A stretch of 64,000 nucleotides of DNA from positions 1 to 64,000 of the forward strand of contig CAZVKC010000019.1 in assembly GCA_964627455.1 (NCBI GenBank). The letters run 5' to 3'. Shown piece by piece: positions 39,401-46,651 of this stretch; the first letter of the stretch is position 1; every line of letters starts with the position of its first letter. A program made the translations under genes and the position numbers. This stretch comes from F-183 sp964627455 (GTDB lineage: Bacteria > Acidobacteriota > Terriglobia > Bryobacterales > Bryobacteraceae). The notes under the pieces are model-generated. The model saw nothing but the letters and a program-made list of their open reading frames with translations. It had not been told where the DNA came from and did no database searches.

Positions 39401-40021
39401 CAGACCGTTCGGGCCAAAGATGACGCCCGTCGCCTGCTGTTCCTGGTTGCCCGGGAAGGTGATGGTCCCGATCTTCGCAAAGTTGTTCACGAGGTCAATC
39501 GCGGTCAACACAGTCGCGGAGGATCCCGGCTGAGAGCGGCTCAGGACATACGCGCGGCTGGAGTCCCAGCTGATCGCAACGTCAATCGCCGTGCCATCGA
39601 CGTCCAGACCGTTCGGGTTCAGGACGGTGTCCGAACCAGTGTCGATAAAGTAGACTTTACCTGCGATCAGCACGAGACGGCGGCCGTCCGGCTGAATCAC
39701 AGCGGTGGAAGGCGCCGTTGCCACATTGGCAACCACGGTTCGGGGATTGGTGAAATTCCCTTCCACGGCCGTCACGGCTGCTCCGCCGTTGGCGATCAGG
39801 TAATATTTGGTGCCGTCAGGCATCGGCACGATCTGAAACGTACCACCGGAAATCGAGTTCAGCGCCGTGATGGGCTGCAACGTCCCGGCCAGGTAGATAT
39901 ACAGATTTGTGGAAGGGTTTCCAGCGCCGGAGTAGAAGGCAATGTACTGATTCTGGGCAGAGGCCGCAGAACCAAAGGCGAGTAGACACGCCACCGCTGG
40001 AAGTACACTTCTGAAGGACAT
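36413..40021 (-). CDS. Exported Ig-like surface protein with Solibacter C-terminal domain
   Basis: A 1202-residue protein. Signal peptide (MSFRSVLPAVACLLAFGSAASA) at residues 1-22. The first 350 residues have repeated four-strand blades with DTGSDTVLNPNGLDVDGTAI-type motifs and look like a beta-propeller. Several Ig-like repeats follow (marked by SGNGQ and TVTA-type starts), and the last 230 residues form the domain named TIGR03437, a Solibacter hallmark, opening IVNSASLQPGLTPCGLATI. A role in adhesion or binding at the cell surface is likely. The ATG at 40021 has AGAGG upstream; the longer frame adds no signal. The hairpin 36358-36389 lies downstream. Confidence 0.85.
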   Translation of the reverse strand: MSFRSVLPAVACLLAFGSAASAQNQYIAFYSGAGNPSTNLYIYLAGTLQPITALNSISGGTFQIVPMPDGTKYYLIANGGAAVTAVEGNFTNPRTVVANVATAPSTAVIQPDGRRLVLIAGKVYFIDTGSDTVLNPNGLDVDGTAIDVAISWDSSRAYVLSRSQPGSSATVLTAIDLVNNFAKIGTITFPGNQEQQATGVIFGPNGLLYLSAYARVYEIDPSTLKLTNGGELPARGYPNRGTVTADGKYIIFPNRTPIFGGNSIMQLDLSSRSFGYDAASTAEVFTRFFPASLDTSPTKMYAYGSSGRLYDLTLGSQVILDKSQVNTIFQSGLEVPVFPNLTFSNEAPPRTLWVTRNVTNLDGSTSRQLIQTDLRDQRIQQQNLPTAQQLEMSFLSPGVTSGGSRLLAFNTSQTVSGGGKIPFPLVTKMIDNLGRGIYRGLVTFQSDNPAVVIANPQVVTGADGWAQTYVTLPNVPGTYKVTAGGGLGVTSTEFTLVVPGIIGGGGGTTQGGIFIFSGNGQVQRENFPLQEPLTVQVLDAAGLPVSGQKVVWTQVKGGGPYAGSSIETNTDSEGKAYLQFTTGLVPLPLAADQATIEAATSFGKVTFYATTITLRQPNGQTAGDAQIEYIYPNLGDVNNRNITLEAGTVLKNAIGIRVADYLGQPLENIGLQVTTKAPPVYFGVDGIGPPPPPDGFTASCDGNPTTNAAGNVTCDIKAGSKPGANIPLYVIVGSYRSMAPLNLTITIGKPSKLRITSGNGQKAKANTQLPAALGVQVTDLGGNPIGSVAVTWSRVGTVNFGTFAADRTITNSSGLAQNTFRTGTVPGKYQVRAQIDLPNPPPGSTPVFVTFDVEVDTTVGGLIQVSGNGQEAGIGSDFPNPLVVQVNDLQGAPVAGLRVEFAAIGSGTISSAAENTDSFGRAFVRAKAGSQAGPLTVTATIGSLQTTFSLTVRPPTPTVLGSDIVNSASLQPGLTPCGLATITGKNLLPGVSGILQPNSGFGQFPITLGPIAGITIGGVTVPIVRAVNANGKEQIDIQTPCETQPGTTTMVINVNGQSPATITNIGVTQYQPGIFEFDGTDGRRYAVAIKDDGSFISPTNPAERGKTIKVLLTGLGQTSPAMGTNRAGVPNQAVVASLIGGLNDAGVRVVKAETVTGQIGNYLVELEVPADTQPGPYQSVAVAISTASGDLIFSNGSYIPIR

Positions 40022-40192
40022 GAAGAGACCTCTTAAAATCGCAGGCGGACGCGGGGAGTGCTTCATAGAGGATAACACACTTTGGGGGAAATGGTACAAC
40101 CAGAGTACTACAAAACAAAACCCTGTGGAAATGTTAAAGTTGTGCGGTCCTGGTTTTGTTTCAGAAGGGGTCACAATGAGGCTGAAATGCTT

Positions 40193-40226
40193 CGAGGGCC
40201 GGAAGGCTTTCGCCTCTCGGCCCTCG
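40193..40226 (-). terminator. Hairpins downstream of the first duplicate gene
   Basis: A 9-bp stem (40193-40201 with 40218-40226) lies 66 nt past the stop at 40292. A second, shorter hairpin GGCCGC/GCGGCC (40262-40279) is only 12 nt past the stop. The paralogous gene has the same two-hairpin arrangement. The T-rich side is on the plus strand, so the classic U-tract is weak for the minus-strand gene. Confidence 0.5.
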
Positions 40227-40289
40227 ATTGTTTTACCTGCGGCTTCCTGATCAGAGTAGCAGGCCGCCCGTGAGCGGCCCGCTTCCTCA

Positions 40290-42274
40290 TATTAGTGGCC
40301 GAGGTTTTCGTTGTTGGTGACGCCCGGACGGAAGACCGGAACGTCCATGATCAGGGCCAGGTAGCCCATCGACGCGCCGTTCGAGGTCGGCAACGCACCC
40401 TGCGCACTGATGTACGCAAAGGCGTGGCACCACTGGAACTGGGCCTGGGCAATGATGTAGCCCTGGAAGCCCGGGGTCGCAGCGATACCGTAGCCGCCGC
40501 CACCCGACAGGGTGAAGGTCAGCTGCTGGCCGGCCGGCAGCGGAGCGTTCGTGGTCTGCGCCGGCGGCGAGGTGCAACCGGTCTGACCGCAGTAGTAGTT
40601 GAGAGTGATCACGCCCTGCTGCGGGGTCGCGCCGAGGCCCGTACCCGTGTCGAGCGAGGTGTTTGCGATCGCGATTCCAGTGTCAAAACCGATCTGGTTG
40701 CTGACAAACGGGAACAGCATGTTGCAGTTACACTTCTGAACGATGAACGTGTTGCGCGGACCAGGCGACGGCACGAAGCGCGGGATCGGAGCCGAGTCGG
40801 ACGCCGTGCCAACCGTGCTCAGCGGAGCAAAGCTGACCGTCACGCCGCTCTGGACACCAGGCGTCGGCAGGTTGTTGCTGGGGTTGGCGACGTAAGCCAC
40901 CGACACCGGCAGGTCGATGCGCTCTTGCGTGAACGCATCCGCGAACAGGACTTCGTACACCGCGATACCAGCACCGTTGAACACGCTGACCTGGTTGTAG
41001 CCCGAGCTGTTGCCGGTAACCGGCGAGAACGGACCCGCACCATTAGAGTCAGTGTTCGACAGGCGGGCAACACCCGTATTGAGGCCCGTGAGAACCGAGG
41101 TGACATTGAGAACCGCAGGAATCCAGAGCTGGACGCCATTCGGAACGCCGCTGAACTGGTAGATCAGGCGGGTGCCGTGGTTGGCGGCGCCAGCCGCACG
41201 CATACCGCGAACGTCGGGGAAGGTCGGCGTCGCGCCAACCGATCCACCACCGGTCACGAGCTGCAGCGGCGGGTTCGGGCTCGGATCCACATACGCACGG
41301 CCGAACGCGCTGCCAGTGTTGACGAACGCATCTTCCGTGTTGTAGATCGCGCCAGGAACGTTCTGGTTCCAGAAAGTGTCGGGATAGGTGGTTGCGGACG
41401 AGTTAACCTGGGCGACGTTCAGCTTCTTGTAGGCGCTCGGGAAGTTTTCCGTCGCACGAACGATGAACTGGAAGCCCTGGTTACCCAGCGAGCTGGACGA
41501 ACCAGTGTAGCTGTTCGGGCTCGGGGCGGTGGTGTTTCCGGCGGCGAGGTCAGGGTTCTGGCTCACGCACTGCAGGAAGTTGCCCGGGCCGCGGACAGAG
41601 CTGGTCAGACCAACCTGGATGAACGCAACGGTCTGCGTCGGGTTGTTGATCGGCACAGAGGTCGCACCCGTGATCGAGATGAACATCGTGATCTGGGTCG
41701 GAACCAGCGTGCTCGACACGCCCAACTGGTTGGCGTTCGCGCGGATGTTGGTCATGCGGATGATGCGGGTGGTCAGGCTGCCCGGCGGGTCAACCGGCAC
41801 ACCGGCCCATTCCACAGCGTTCGCCAGAACCTGACGGGCCTGGAAAACGTTCGGACGGTTGCGGGGATCGACTGCGCCCGCCGTGCCGTTGTTGCTGCTG
41901 CCGTTGTAAACGCCCAAGCCGTTGCCCGTACCGTAGAGGGTGCAGACGCCAGGATTGGTCGCCACTTCGTTCGTACCCGCGTCGCCGCAGAGGCGCAGGG
42001 GCACGTTCGGGTTGGTGGTCGAGTGCGGTTCGTCGATCATCAACAGCGCTTCCGAAAAGTTGCCGGAAGTCGACAGGATGCGGCTGGTGATGTTCGTGTT
42101 CAAGAACACGCGAATGTTGGTTGCCGGGATGATCGCGCCAGCCTGGGACGGGATACCGCCCTGGCAGTTCAGCGTGACGTCACCGACGAGTTCAGCGAGA
42201 CCTTCCGCACGGACGAGCGGAGGAACGCCGGCGTTGGCTACGCACTGCAGGGCCTGGTTCGTGGCCAGGACCTG
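40290..42274 (-). repeat. 1985-bp exact tandem duplication, copy 1
   Basis: Identical base for base, as far as I can compare, to 42868-44852 (offset 2578). Translations in all frames on both strands agree. It covers the stop codon and all of the mature part of the gene and ends at codon 24, inside the signal peptide. Divergent sequence begins at 42275 and 42867/40289. Confidence 0.9.
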
Positions 42275-42346
42275 GGCGTTCGCCGACAGGGAGGCAAGTA
42301 GAGATGCCGCTGCGGCCGCCAGAATCAAATTGCGAAAATTCGCCAT
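40292..42346 (-). CDS. Exported protein of unknown function, tandem paralog 1
   Basis: 684 residues, starting at ATG 42346 with an AAGGAG site 5-8 nt upstream. The signal peptide MANFRNLILAAAAASLLASL ends at ANAQ. The mature chain is rich in Gly, Asn, Thr, Ser and beta-strand sequence, with a C-terminal part containing CNCNMLFPFVSNQIGFDTGI and a cysteine pair YYCGQTGCTSPP. It resembles exported proteins common in Bryobacterales; no enzymatic motif is visible. A surface-coat or scaffold role is inference. The mature protein is identical to that of the gene at 42870-44924. A strong promoter lies about 345 nt upstream. Confidence 0.8.
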   Translation of the reverse strand: MANFRNLILAAAAASLLASLSANAQVLATNQALQCVANAGVPPLVRAEGLAELVGDVTLNCQGGIPSQAGAIIPATNIRVFLNTNITSRILSTSGNFSEALLMIDEPHSTTNPNVPLRLCGDAGTNEVATNPGVCTLYGTGNGLGVYNGSSNNGTAGAVDPRNRPNVFQARQVLANAVEWAGVPVDPPGSLTTRIIRMTNIRANANQLGVSSTLVPTQITMFISITGATSVPINNPTQTVAFIQVGLTSSVRGPGNFLQCVSQNPDLAAGNTTAPSPNSYTGSSSSLGNQGFQFIVRATENFPSAYKKLNVAQVNSSATTYPDTFWNQNVPGAIYNTEDAFVNTGSAFGRAYVDPSPNPPLQLVTGGGSVGATPTFPDVRGMRAAGAANHGTRLIYQFSGVPNGVQLWIPAVLNVTSVLTGLNTGVARLSNTDSNGAGPFSPVTGNSSGYNQVSVFNGAGIAVYEVLFADAFTQERIDLPVSVAYVANPSNNLPTPGVQSGVTVSFAPLSTVGTASDSAPIPRFVPSPGPRNTFIVQKCNCNMLFPFVSNQIGFDTGIAIANTSLDTGTGLGATPQQGVITLNYYCGQTGCTSPPAQTTNAPLPAGQQLTFTLSGGGGYGIAATPGFQGYIIAQAQFQWCHAFAYISAQGALPTSNGASMGYLALIMDVPVFRPGVTNNENLGH

Positions 42347-42696
42347 TTCCTTCTCCTTGTGAAGTTTGGTCATTGAATTGATGAAACCTCTTCTTCAACC
42401 TGAGCCTCTTTGTGTACTTCTGAGAGCTTCTTGAGATGGCCTACTGGCGATAGCAAAGTAGGAGGAGCAATCAAACCTGCGTCAGACGAATGCCTTCGCG
42501 AGGATTGCATATAAGTACTGGATTTCGGTAGGGAGGAGGCTGGCAGCGGGAGGTCACCCGGGTTCCCTGGTTTGCTGCTCAGAAAATGCTACAGCCTCTT
42601 GCGCTTGCCAGAAGCCGGGCACCGGAGTTTGGCAATCACCGGTGCGGATTGTTTTGAGTTAGGTTCAGTGAGCGTCGCGCACTGTATCTAGAGCGT

Positions 42697-42725
42697 ACTA
42701 TATTCCAGCGCCGGGGGGAATGCAA
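42697..42725 (-). promoter_or_regulatory. Candidate sigma-70 promoter for tandem paralog 1, with long leader
   Basis: On the minus strand TTGCAT (42720-42725), a 17-bp spacer, then TATAGT (42697-42702). The start point near 42690 gives a leader of about 345 nt before the ATG at 42346. The first 42 leader bases next to the ATG (42329-42370) match paralog 2 exactly; a 7-bp hairpin (GCACCGG/CCGGTGC, 42619-42645) lies in the upstream part. The stretch 42374-42690 has no convincing gene. Confidence 0.6.
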
Positions 42726-42767
42726 AAGTTGAACAATTTGTGGATTTCTTGTTTCGGAGAAGACGAA

Positions 42768-42793
42768 AGAGCCGGAGGTTGCCCTCCGGCTCT
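42768..42793 (-). terminator. Hairpin terminator after tandem paralog 2
   Basis: Perfect 11-bp stem (42768-42778 with 42783-42793), loop TTGC. On the minus strand it is followed by a T-rich stretch (TTTCGTCTTCT). It lies about 77 nt past the stop at 42870; a smaller hairpin GCCGC/GCGGC (42842-42857) is closer to the stop. Confidence 0.7.
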
Positions 42794-42867
42794 TCGTATA
42801 CTTTCCTGCAACGGTCGCCTTAGCAGCTAACCAAGTTGAGAGCCGCCCGAGAGCGGCCCCCTTCCGG

Positions 42868-44852
42868 TATTAGTGGCCGAGGTTTTCGTTGTTGGTGACG
42901 CCCGGACGGAAGACCGGAACGTCCATGATCAGGGCCAGGTAGCCCATCGACGCGCCGTTCGAGGTCGGCAACGCACCCTGCGCACTGATGTACGCAAAGG
43001 CGTGGCACCACTGGAACTGGGCCTGGGCAATGATGTAGCCCTGGAAGCCCGGGGTCGCAGCGATACCGTAGCCGCCGCCACCCGACAGGGTGAAGGTCAG
43101 CTGCTGGCCGGCCGGCAGCGGAGCGTTCGTGGTCTGCGCCGGCGGCGAGGTGCAACCGGTCTGACCGCAGTAGTAGTTGAGAGTGATCACGCCCTGCTGC
43201 GGGGTCGCGCCGAGGCCCGTACCCGTGTCGAGCGAGGTGTTTGCGATCGCGATTCCAGTGTCAAAACCGATCTGGTTGCTGACAAACGGGAACAGCATGT
43301 TGCAGTTACACTTCTGAACGATGAACGTGTTGCGCGGACCAGGCGACGGCACGAAGCGCGGGATCGGAGCCGAGTCGGACGCCGTGCCAACCGTGCTCAG
43401 CGGAGCAAAGCTGACCGTCACGCCGCTCTGGACACCAGGCGTCGGCAGGTTGTTGCTGGGGTTGGCGACGTAAGCCACCGACACCGGCAGGTCGATGCGC
43501 TCTTGCGTGAACGCATCCGCGAACAGGACTTCGTACACCGCGATACCAGCACCGTTGAACACGCTGACCTGGTTGTAGCCCGAGCTGTTGCCGGTAACCG
43601 GCGAGAACGGACCCGCACCATTAGAGTCAGTGTTCGACAGGCGGGCAACACCCGTATTGAGGCCCGTGAGAACCGAGGTGACATTGAGAACCGCAGGAAT
43701 CCAGAGCTGGACGCCATTCGGAACGCCGCTGAACTGGTAGATCAGGCGGGTGCCGTGGTTGGCGGCGCCAGCCGCACGCATACCGCGAACGTCGGGGAAG
43801 GTCGGCGTCGCGCCAACCGATCCACCACCGGTCACGAGCTGCAGCGGCGGGTTCGGGCTCGGATCCACATACGCACGGCCGAACGCGCTGCCAGTGTTGA
43901 CGAACGCATCTTCCGTGTTGTAGATCGCGCCAGGAACGTTCTGGTTCCAGAAAGTGTCGGGATAGGTGGTTGCGGACGAGTTAACCTGGGCGACGTTCAG
44001 CTTCTTGTAGGCGCTCGGGAAGTTTTCCGTCGCACGAACGATGAACTGGAAGCCCTGGTTACCCAGCGAGCTGGACGAACCAGTGTAGCTGTTCGGGCTC
44101 GGGGCGGTGGTGTTTCCGGCGGCGAGGTCAGGGTTCTGGCTCACGCACTGCAGGAAGTTGCCCGGGCCGCGGACAGAGCTGGTCAGACCAACCTGGATGA
44201 ACGCAACGGTCTGCGTCGGGTTGTTGATCGGCACAGAGGTCGCACCCGTGATCGAGATGAACATCGTGATCTGGGTCGGAACCAGCGTGCTCGACACGCC
44301 CAACTGGTTGGCGTTCGCGCGGATGTTGGTCATGCGGATGATGCGGGTGGTCAGGCTGCCCGGCGGGTCAACCGGCACACCGGCCCATTCCACAGCGTTC
44401 GCCAGAACCTGACGGGCCTGGAAAACGTTCGGACGGTTGCGGGGATCGACTGCGCCCGCCGTGCCGTTGTTGCTGCTGCCGTTGTAAACGCCCAAGCCGT
44501 TGCCCGTACCGTAGAGGGTGCAGACGCCAGGATTGGTCGCCACTTCGTTCGTACCCGCGTCGCCGCAGAGGCGCAGGGGCACGTTCGGGTTGGTGGTCGA
44601 GTGCGGTTCGTCGATCATCAACAGCGCTTCCGAAAAGTTGCCGGAAGTCGACAGGATGCGGCTGGTGATGTTCGTGTTCAAGAACACGCGAATGTTGGTT
44701 GCCGGGATGATCGCGCCAGCCTGGGACGGGATACCGCCCTGGCAGTTCAGCGTGACGTCACCGACGAGTTCAGCGAGACCTTCCGCACGGACGAGCGGAG
44801 GAACGCCGGCGTTGGCTACGCACTGCAGGGCCTGGTTCGTGGCCAGGACCTG
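42868..44852 (-). repeat. 1985-bp exact tandem duplication, copy 2
   Basis: Copy of 40290-42274; see that entry. Confidence 0.9.
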
Positions 44853-44924
44853 TGCATTAGCGGACACCGAAGCGAACACAGCCGCTCCGGCGAAGGCTAA
44901 AAGCAGATTGCGAAAATTCGCCAT
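42870..44924 (-). CDS. Exported protein of unknown function, tandem paralog 2
   Basis: 684 residues, starting at ATG 44924 with the same AAGGAG site as paralog 1. The signal peptide MANFRNLLLAFAGAAVFASV differs in the hydrophobic core but ends at the same ANAQ cleavage site; from codon 24 on the two genes are identical. Flanking DNA differs except the 42 bases around the ATG (44907-44948). It has its own promoter about 335 nt upstream and its own terminator, so the two copies are separate transcription units. The function is unknown. Confidence 0.8.
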   Translation of the reverse strand: MANFRNLLLAFAGAAVFASVSANAQVLATNQALQCVANAGVPPLVRAEGLAELVGDVTLNCQGGIPSQAGAIIPATNIRVFLNTNITSRILSTSGNFSEALLMIDEPHSTTNPNVPLRLCGDAGTNEVATNPGVCTLYGTGNGLGVYNGSSNNGTAGAVDPRNRPNVFQARQVLANAVEWAGVPVDPPGSLTTRIIRMTNIRANANQLGVSSTLVPTQITMFISITGATSVPINNPTQTVAFIQVGLTSSVRGPGNFLQCVSQNPDLAAGNTTAPSPNSYTGSSSSLGNQGFQFIVRATENFPSAYKKLNVAQVNSSATTYPDTFWNQNVPGAIYNTEDAFVNTGSAFGRAYVDPSPNPPLQLVTGGGSVGATPTFPDVRGMRAAGAANHGTRLIYQFSGVPNGVQLWIPAVLNVTSVLTGLNTGVARLSNTDSNGAGPFSPVTGNSSGYNQVSVFNGAGIAVYEVLFADAFTQERIDLPVSVAYVANPSNNLPTPGVQSGVTVSFAPLSTVGTASDSAPIPRFVPSPGPRNTFIVQKCNCNMLFPFVSNQIGFDTGIAIANTSLDTGTGLGATPQQGVITLNYYCGQTGCTSPPAQTTNAPLPAGQQLTFTLSGGGGYGIAATPGFQGYIIAQAQFQWCHAFAYISAQGALPTSNGASMGYLALIMDVPVFRPGVTNNENLGH

Positions 44925-45053
44925 TTCCTTCTCCTTGTGAAGTTTGGTTGGGTTTGAATTGATGAAAGTTCTCTTCTTCAACCTGAGCCTCTTAATCTAC
45001 AGCCAGAGGGCTTCTTCTAACAGATCAATGAGTTTTCCCCTAAGATCTTCACC

Positions 45054-45069
45054 GTTGTGTCACCACAAC
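45054..45069 (-). other. Hairpin in the leader of tandem paralog 2
   Basis: Inverted repeat GTTGTG-TCAC-CACAAC, inside the predicted 5' leader of the gene at 44924. Could be a structural or regulatory RNA element; the leader is otherwise without a gene (44925-45260). Confidence 0.4.
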
Positions 45070-45265
45070 AGCAGGTCAGCTACTGATTCACTGACCCGGC
45101 TTCAGCCACTGGTTACCCTCTCGTAAGTCGAGCCTTTCGGCCTCTCTAGCTGTCTATCGGAAGTTCACGTCGAGCGGACTTCTCTATATATTTCGTTATC
45201 GTTCGTGCTGGCAGCTCACCCCGAAGGACGGCCGCCGGGTTAAACCCTTGGACGCAGTCTTTTTA

Positions 45266-45295
45266 TTGATATCACTGCCCAACTTGATAAGTCAA
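45266..45295 (-). promoter_or_regulatory. Candidate sigma-70 promoter for tandem paralog 2
   Basis: On the minus strand TTGACT (45290-45295), 18-bp spacer, TATCAA (45266-45271). The start point near 45258 gives a leader of about 335 nt, similar in length to that of paralog 1. It lies between adk and the gene, so the gene need not depend on adk transcription. Confidence 0.5.
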
Positions 45296-45353
45296 GCAAA
45301 AACCTCGATCAAGCCCTTTGCGAACTATCACTTGCGACCGACTGCCCCGCAAG

Positions 45354-45370
45354 TGTGTCACTCTGACACA
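45354..45370. promoter_or_regulatory. Perfect inverted repeat upstream of the paralog 2 promoter (possible operator)
   Basis: TGTGTCA-CTC-TGACACA, a 7-3-7 perfect palindrome, centred about 67 nt upstream of the -35 box at 45290. The spacing suits a dimeric transcription factor acting from upstream. It is also compatible with a small RNA hairpin after adk (stop at 45470). Confidence 0.4.
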
Positions 45371-45469
45371 TCCATTCCGCCTCAGGAACTGTTCGGTTCC
45401 CTCACTTTCCAACGGTTTGGCGTATGCCACAGGCATGACTGTGCAGGATTACCTGCATGTTGGAGACCA

Positions 45470-46141
45470 TTACCGCCGCTGCCCTCGCACACGCACCAAC
45501 CGGCACTCCAACTCGCCGACGAGATCCCGGAACACGAGATCGGCGGATCGGTTGCCGTCTAGCCGATGATAGTCCCGGCCCCGGTAATAGCCGATGAGCG
45601 GTCCTGTCTGGAGTTCATATTGCCGCAGGCGTTCGCATACCACGGCCTCTGCGTCATCTTCGCGGATCTCGAGCCTGGCCCCGTCTGCGTCACATACCCC
45701 ATCCATCCGGGGAGGCTGGGTGAACACGTTAAAGTCCCGCCCGCACAAACCACAGTGCCGGCGGCCGCTCATCCGCTCCACCAGGGCCTGGCGCGGGACG
45801 TCCAGATGCAGTACGGTCGGCTCCGGCATTCCCAATTGGACCAGTAGCTCGTCGAGGTGTTCCGCCTGCGCCAGCGTCCGTGGATATCCATCCAAAAGAC
45901 ACCCGCCCTGGACGCTTTCCTGCCGGAGCCGCGATTCGAGCATCCGATTGACGATTTCATCGCCCATCAGGCCACCTCGCGACATCACCTCCTGCGCCTC
46001 ACGGCCCAGTGGCGTACCTGCCGCCACCTCCGCCCGAAACATCTCTCCCGTAGAAATGGCAGGGATTCCCATCCATTCGGCGATACGCTTGGATTGTGTC
46101 CCTTTCCCGCTACCCGGCGGGCCGAAAAACAAGAGAACCAC
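45470..46141 (-). CDS. adk: Adenylate kinase
   Basis: A 223-residue enzyme starting at GTG (46141). P-loop LLFFGPPGSGKGTQS, then ISTGEMFRAEVA, the DGYPRTLAQAEHL segment and the zinc-type lid HCGLCGRDF...GVCDADG, which supplies three cysteines and an Asp as metal ligands. The C-terminus has the arginine-rich core expected. I prefer the GTG because AAGGGAGAG precedes it at normal spacing and the P-loop then starts at the usual distance; the longer frame with ATG at 46171 adds ten residues. Adenylate kinase balances ATP, ADP and AMP. It usually sits in the ribosomal-protein operon but here stands alone, divergent from rpsT. Confidence 0.95.
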   Translation of the reverse strand: MVLLFFGPPGSGKGTQSKRIAEWMGIPAISTGEMFRAEVAAGTPLGREAQEVMSRGGLMGDEIVNRMLESRLRQESVQGGCLLDGYPRTLAQAEHLDELLVQLGMPEPTVLHLDVPRQALVERMSGRRHCGLCGRDFNVFTQPPRMDGVCDADGARLEIREDDAEAVVCERLRQYELQTGPLIGYYRGRDYHRLDGNRSADLVFRDLVGELECRLVRVRGQRR

Positions 46142-46249
46142 GGAGTCTCTCCCTTTTAAAGGCGCCGGCATGACCCGGCGCAATGCTCAAGGATACAGCA
46201 ATTCCATCACCAACGGTTCCACTATCGAGCGGAAATCCACAGCCGCACC

Positions 46250-46279
46250 TTGCGCCCTCGCCTTCGGATTCGCTATTCT
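46250..46279 (+). promoter_or_regulatory. Candidate sigma-70 promoter for rpsT
   Basis: TTGCGC (46250-46255), an 18-bp spacer, TATTCT (46274-46279), placing transcription start about 23 nt before the ATG at 46310. Consensus prediction only. Confidence 0.45.
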
Positions 46280-46309
46280 GATAGCTGAGTTCAAAACAGG
46301 CAGTAACCG

Positions 46310-46579
46310 ATGGCTAATACCGTAACAGCAATTAAGCGCGTCCGCATCACCGAGCGCCGCACCGAAGTCAACCAAATGCGTAAGTCCCGGCTGCGGCATA
46401 CCGTACGTTCGCTGCGCCGTCTGCTCGACAAGAAGGACGTCAAGGGCGCGGAAGCGCAAATGCCTGCGGCCTACTCGTTGATCGACCGCGCCGCCAAGTG
46501 GGGCATCATCAAGAAGAACACCGCCGCTCGCTACAAGAGCCGCGTGACCAAGCGCCTGAAGGCGCTGCAGGCAGCCTAA
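46310..46579 (+). CDS. rpsT: 30S ribosomal protein S20
   Basis: An 89-residue basic protein. MANTVTAIKRVRITERRTEVNQ, then RLRHTVRSLRRLLDKKDVKGAEAQM and the ending AARYKSRVTKRLKALQAA follow S20 throughout. S20 binds 16S rRNA early in small-subunit assembly. It is a single-gene unit, with a promoter just upstream and an intrinsic terminator just downstream (46615-46643). Confidence 0.97.
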   Translation: MANTVTAIKRVRITERRTEVNQMRKSRLRHTVRSLRRLLDKKDVKGAEAQMPAAYSLIDRAAKWGIIKKNTAARYKSRVTKRLKALQAA

Positions 46580-46614
46580 GCCGCAGCGGGAATTCTTCGC
46601 AAACGGAATATCAG

Positions 46615-46643
46615 CCTGGATCCTTTCCGGATCCAGGCTTTTT
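46615..46643 (+). terminator. Intrinsic terminator of rpsT
   Basis: Perfect 9-bp stem CCTGGATCC/GGATCCAGG (46615-46623 and 46629-46637), loop TTTCC, followed by C and TTTTT (46639-46643). Typical Rho-independent terminator, 36 nt past the rpsT stop. Confidence 0.92.
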
Positions 46644-46651
46644 CGTGTTCC

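Noticed and set aside
40020..40250. A 76-codon plus-strand frame upstream of the surface-protein gene
   Set aside because: Lies over the predicted promoter and leader of the minus-strand gene, with no family features.
40295..44900. Long open frames on the plus strand opposite both duplicate genes (about 670 codons each)
   Set aside because: They are rich in Arg, Asp and Val and follow the complementary codons of the high-GC minus-strand genes; no signal, domain or ribosome site supports them.
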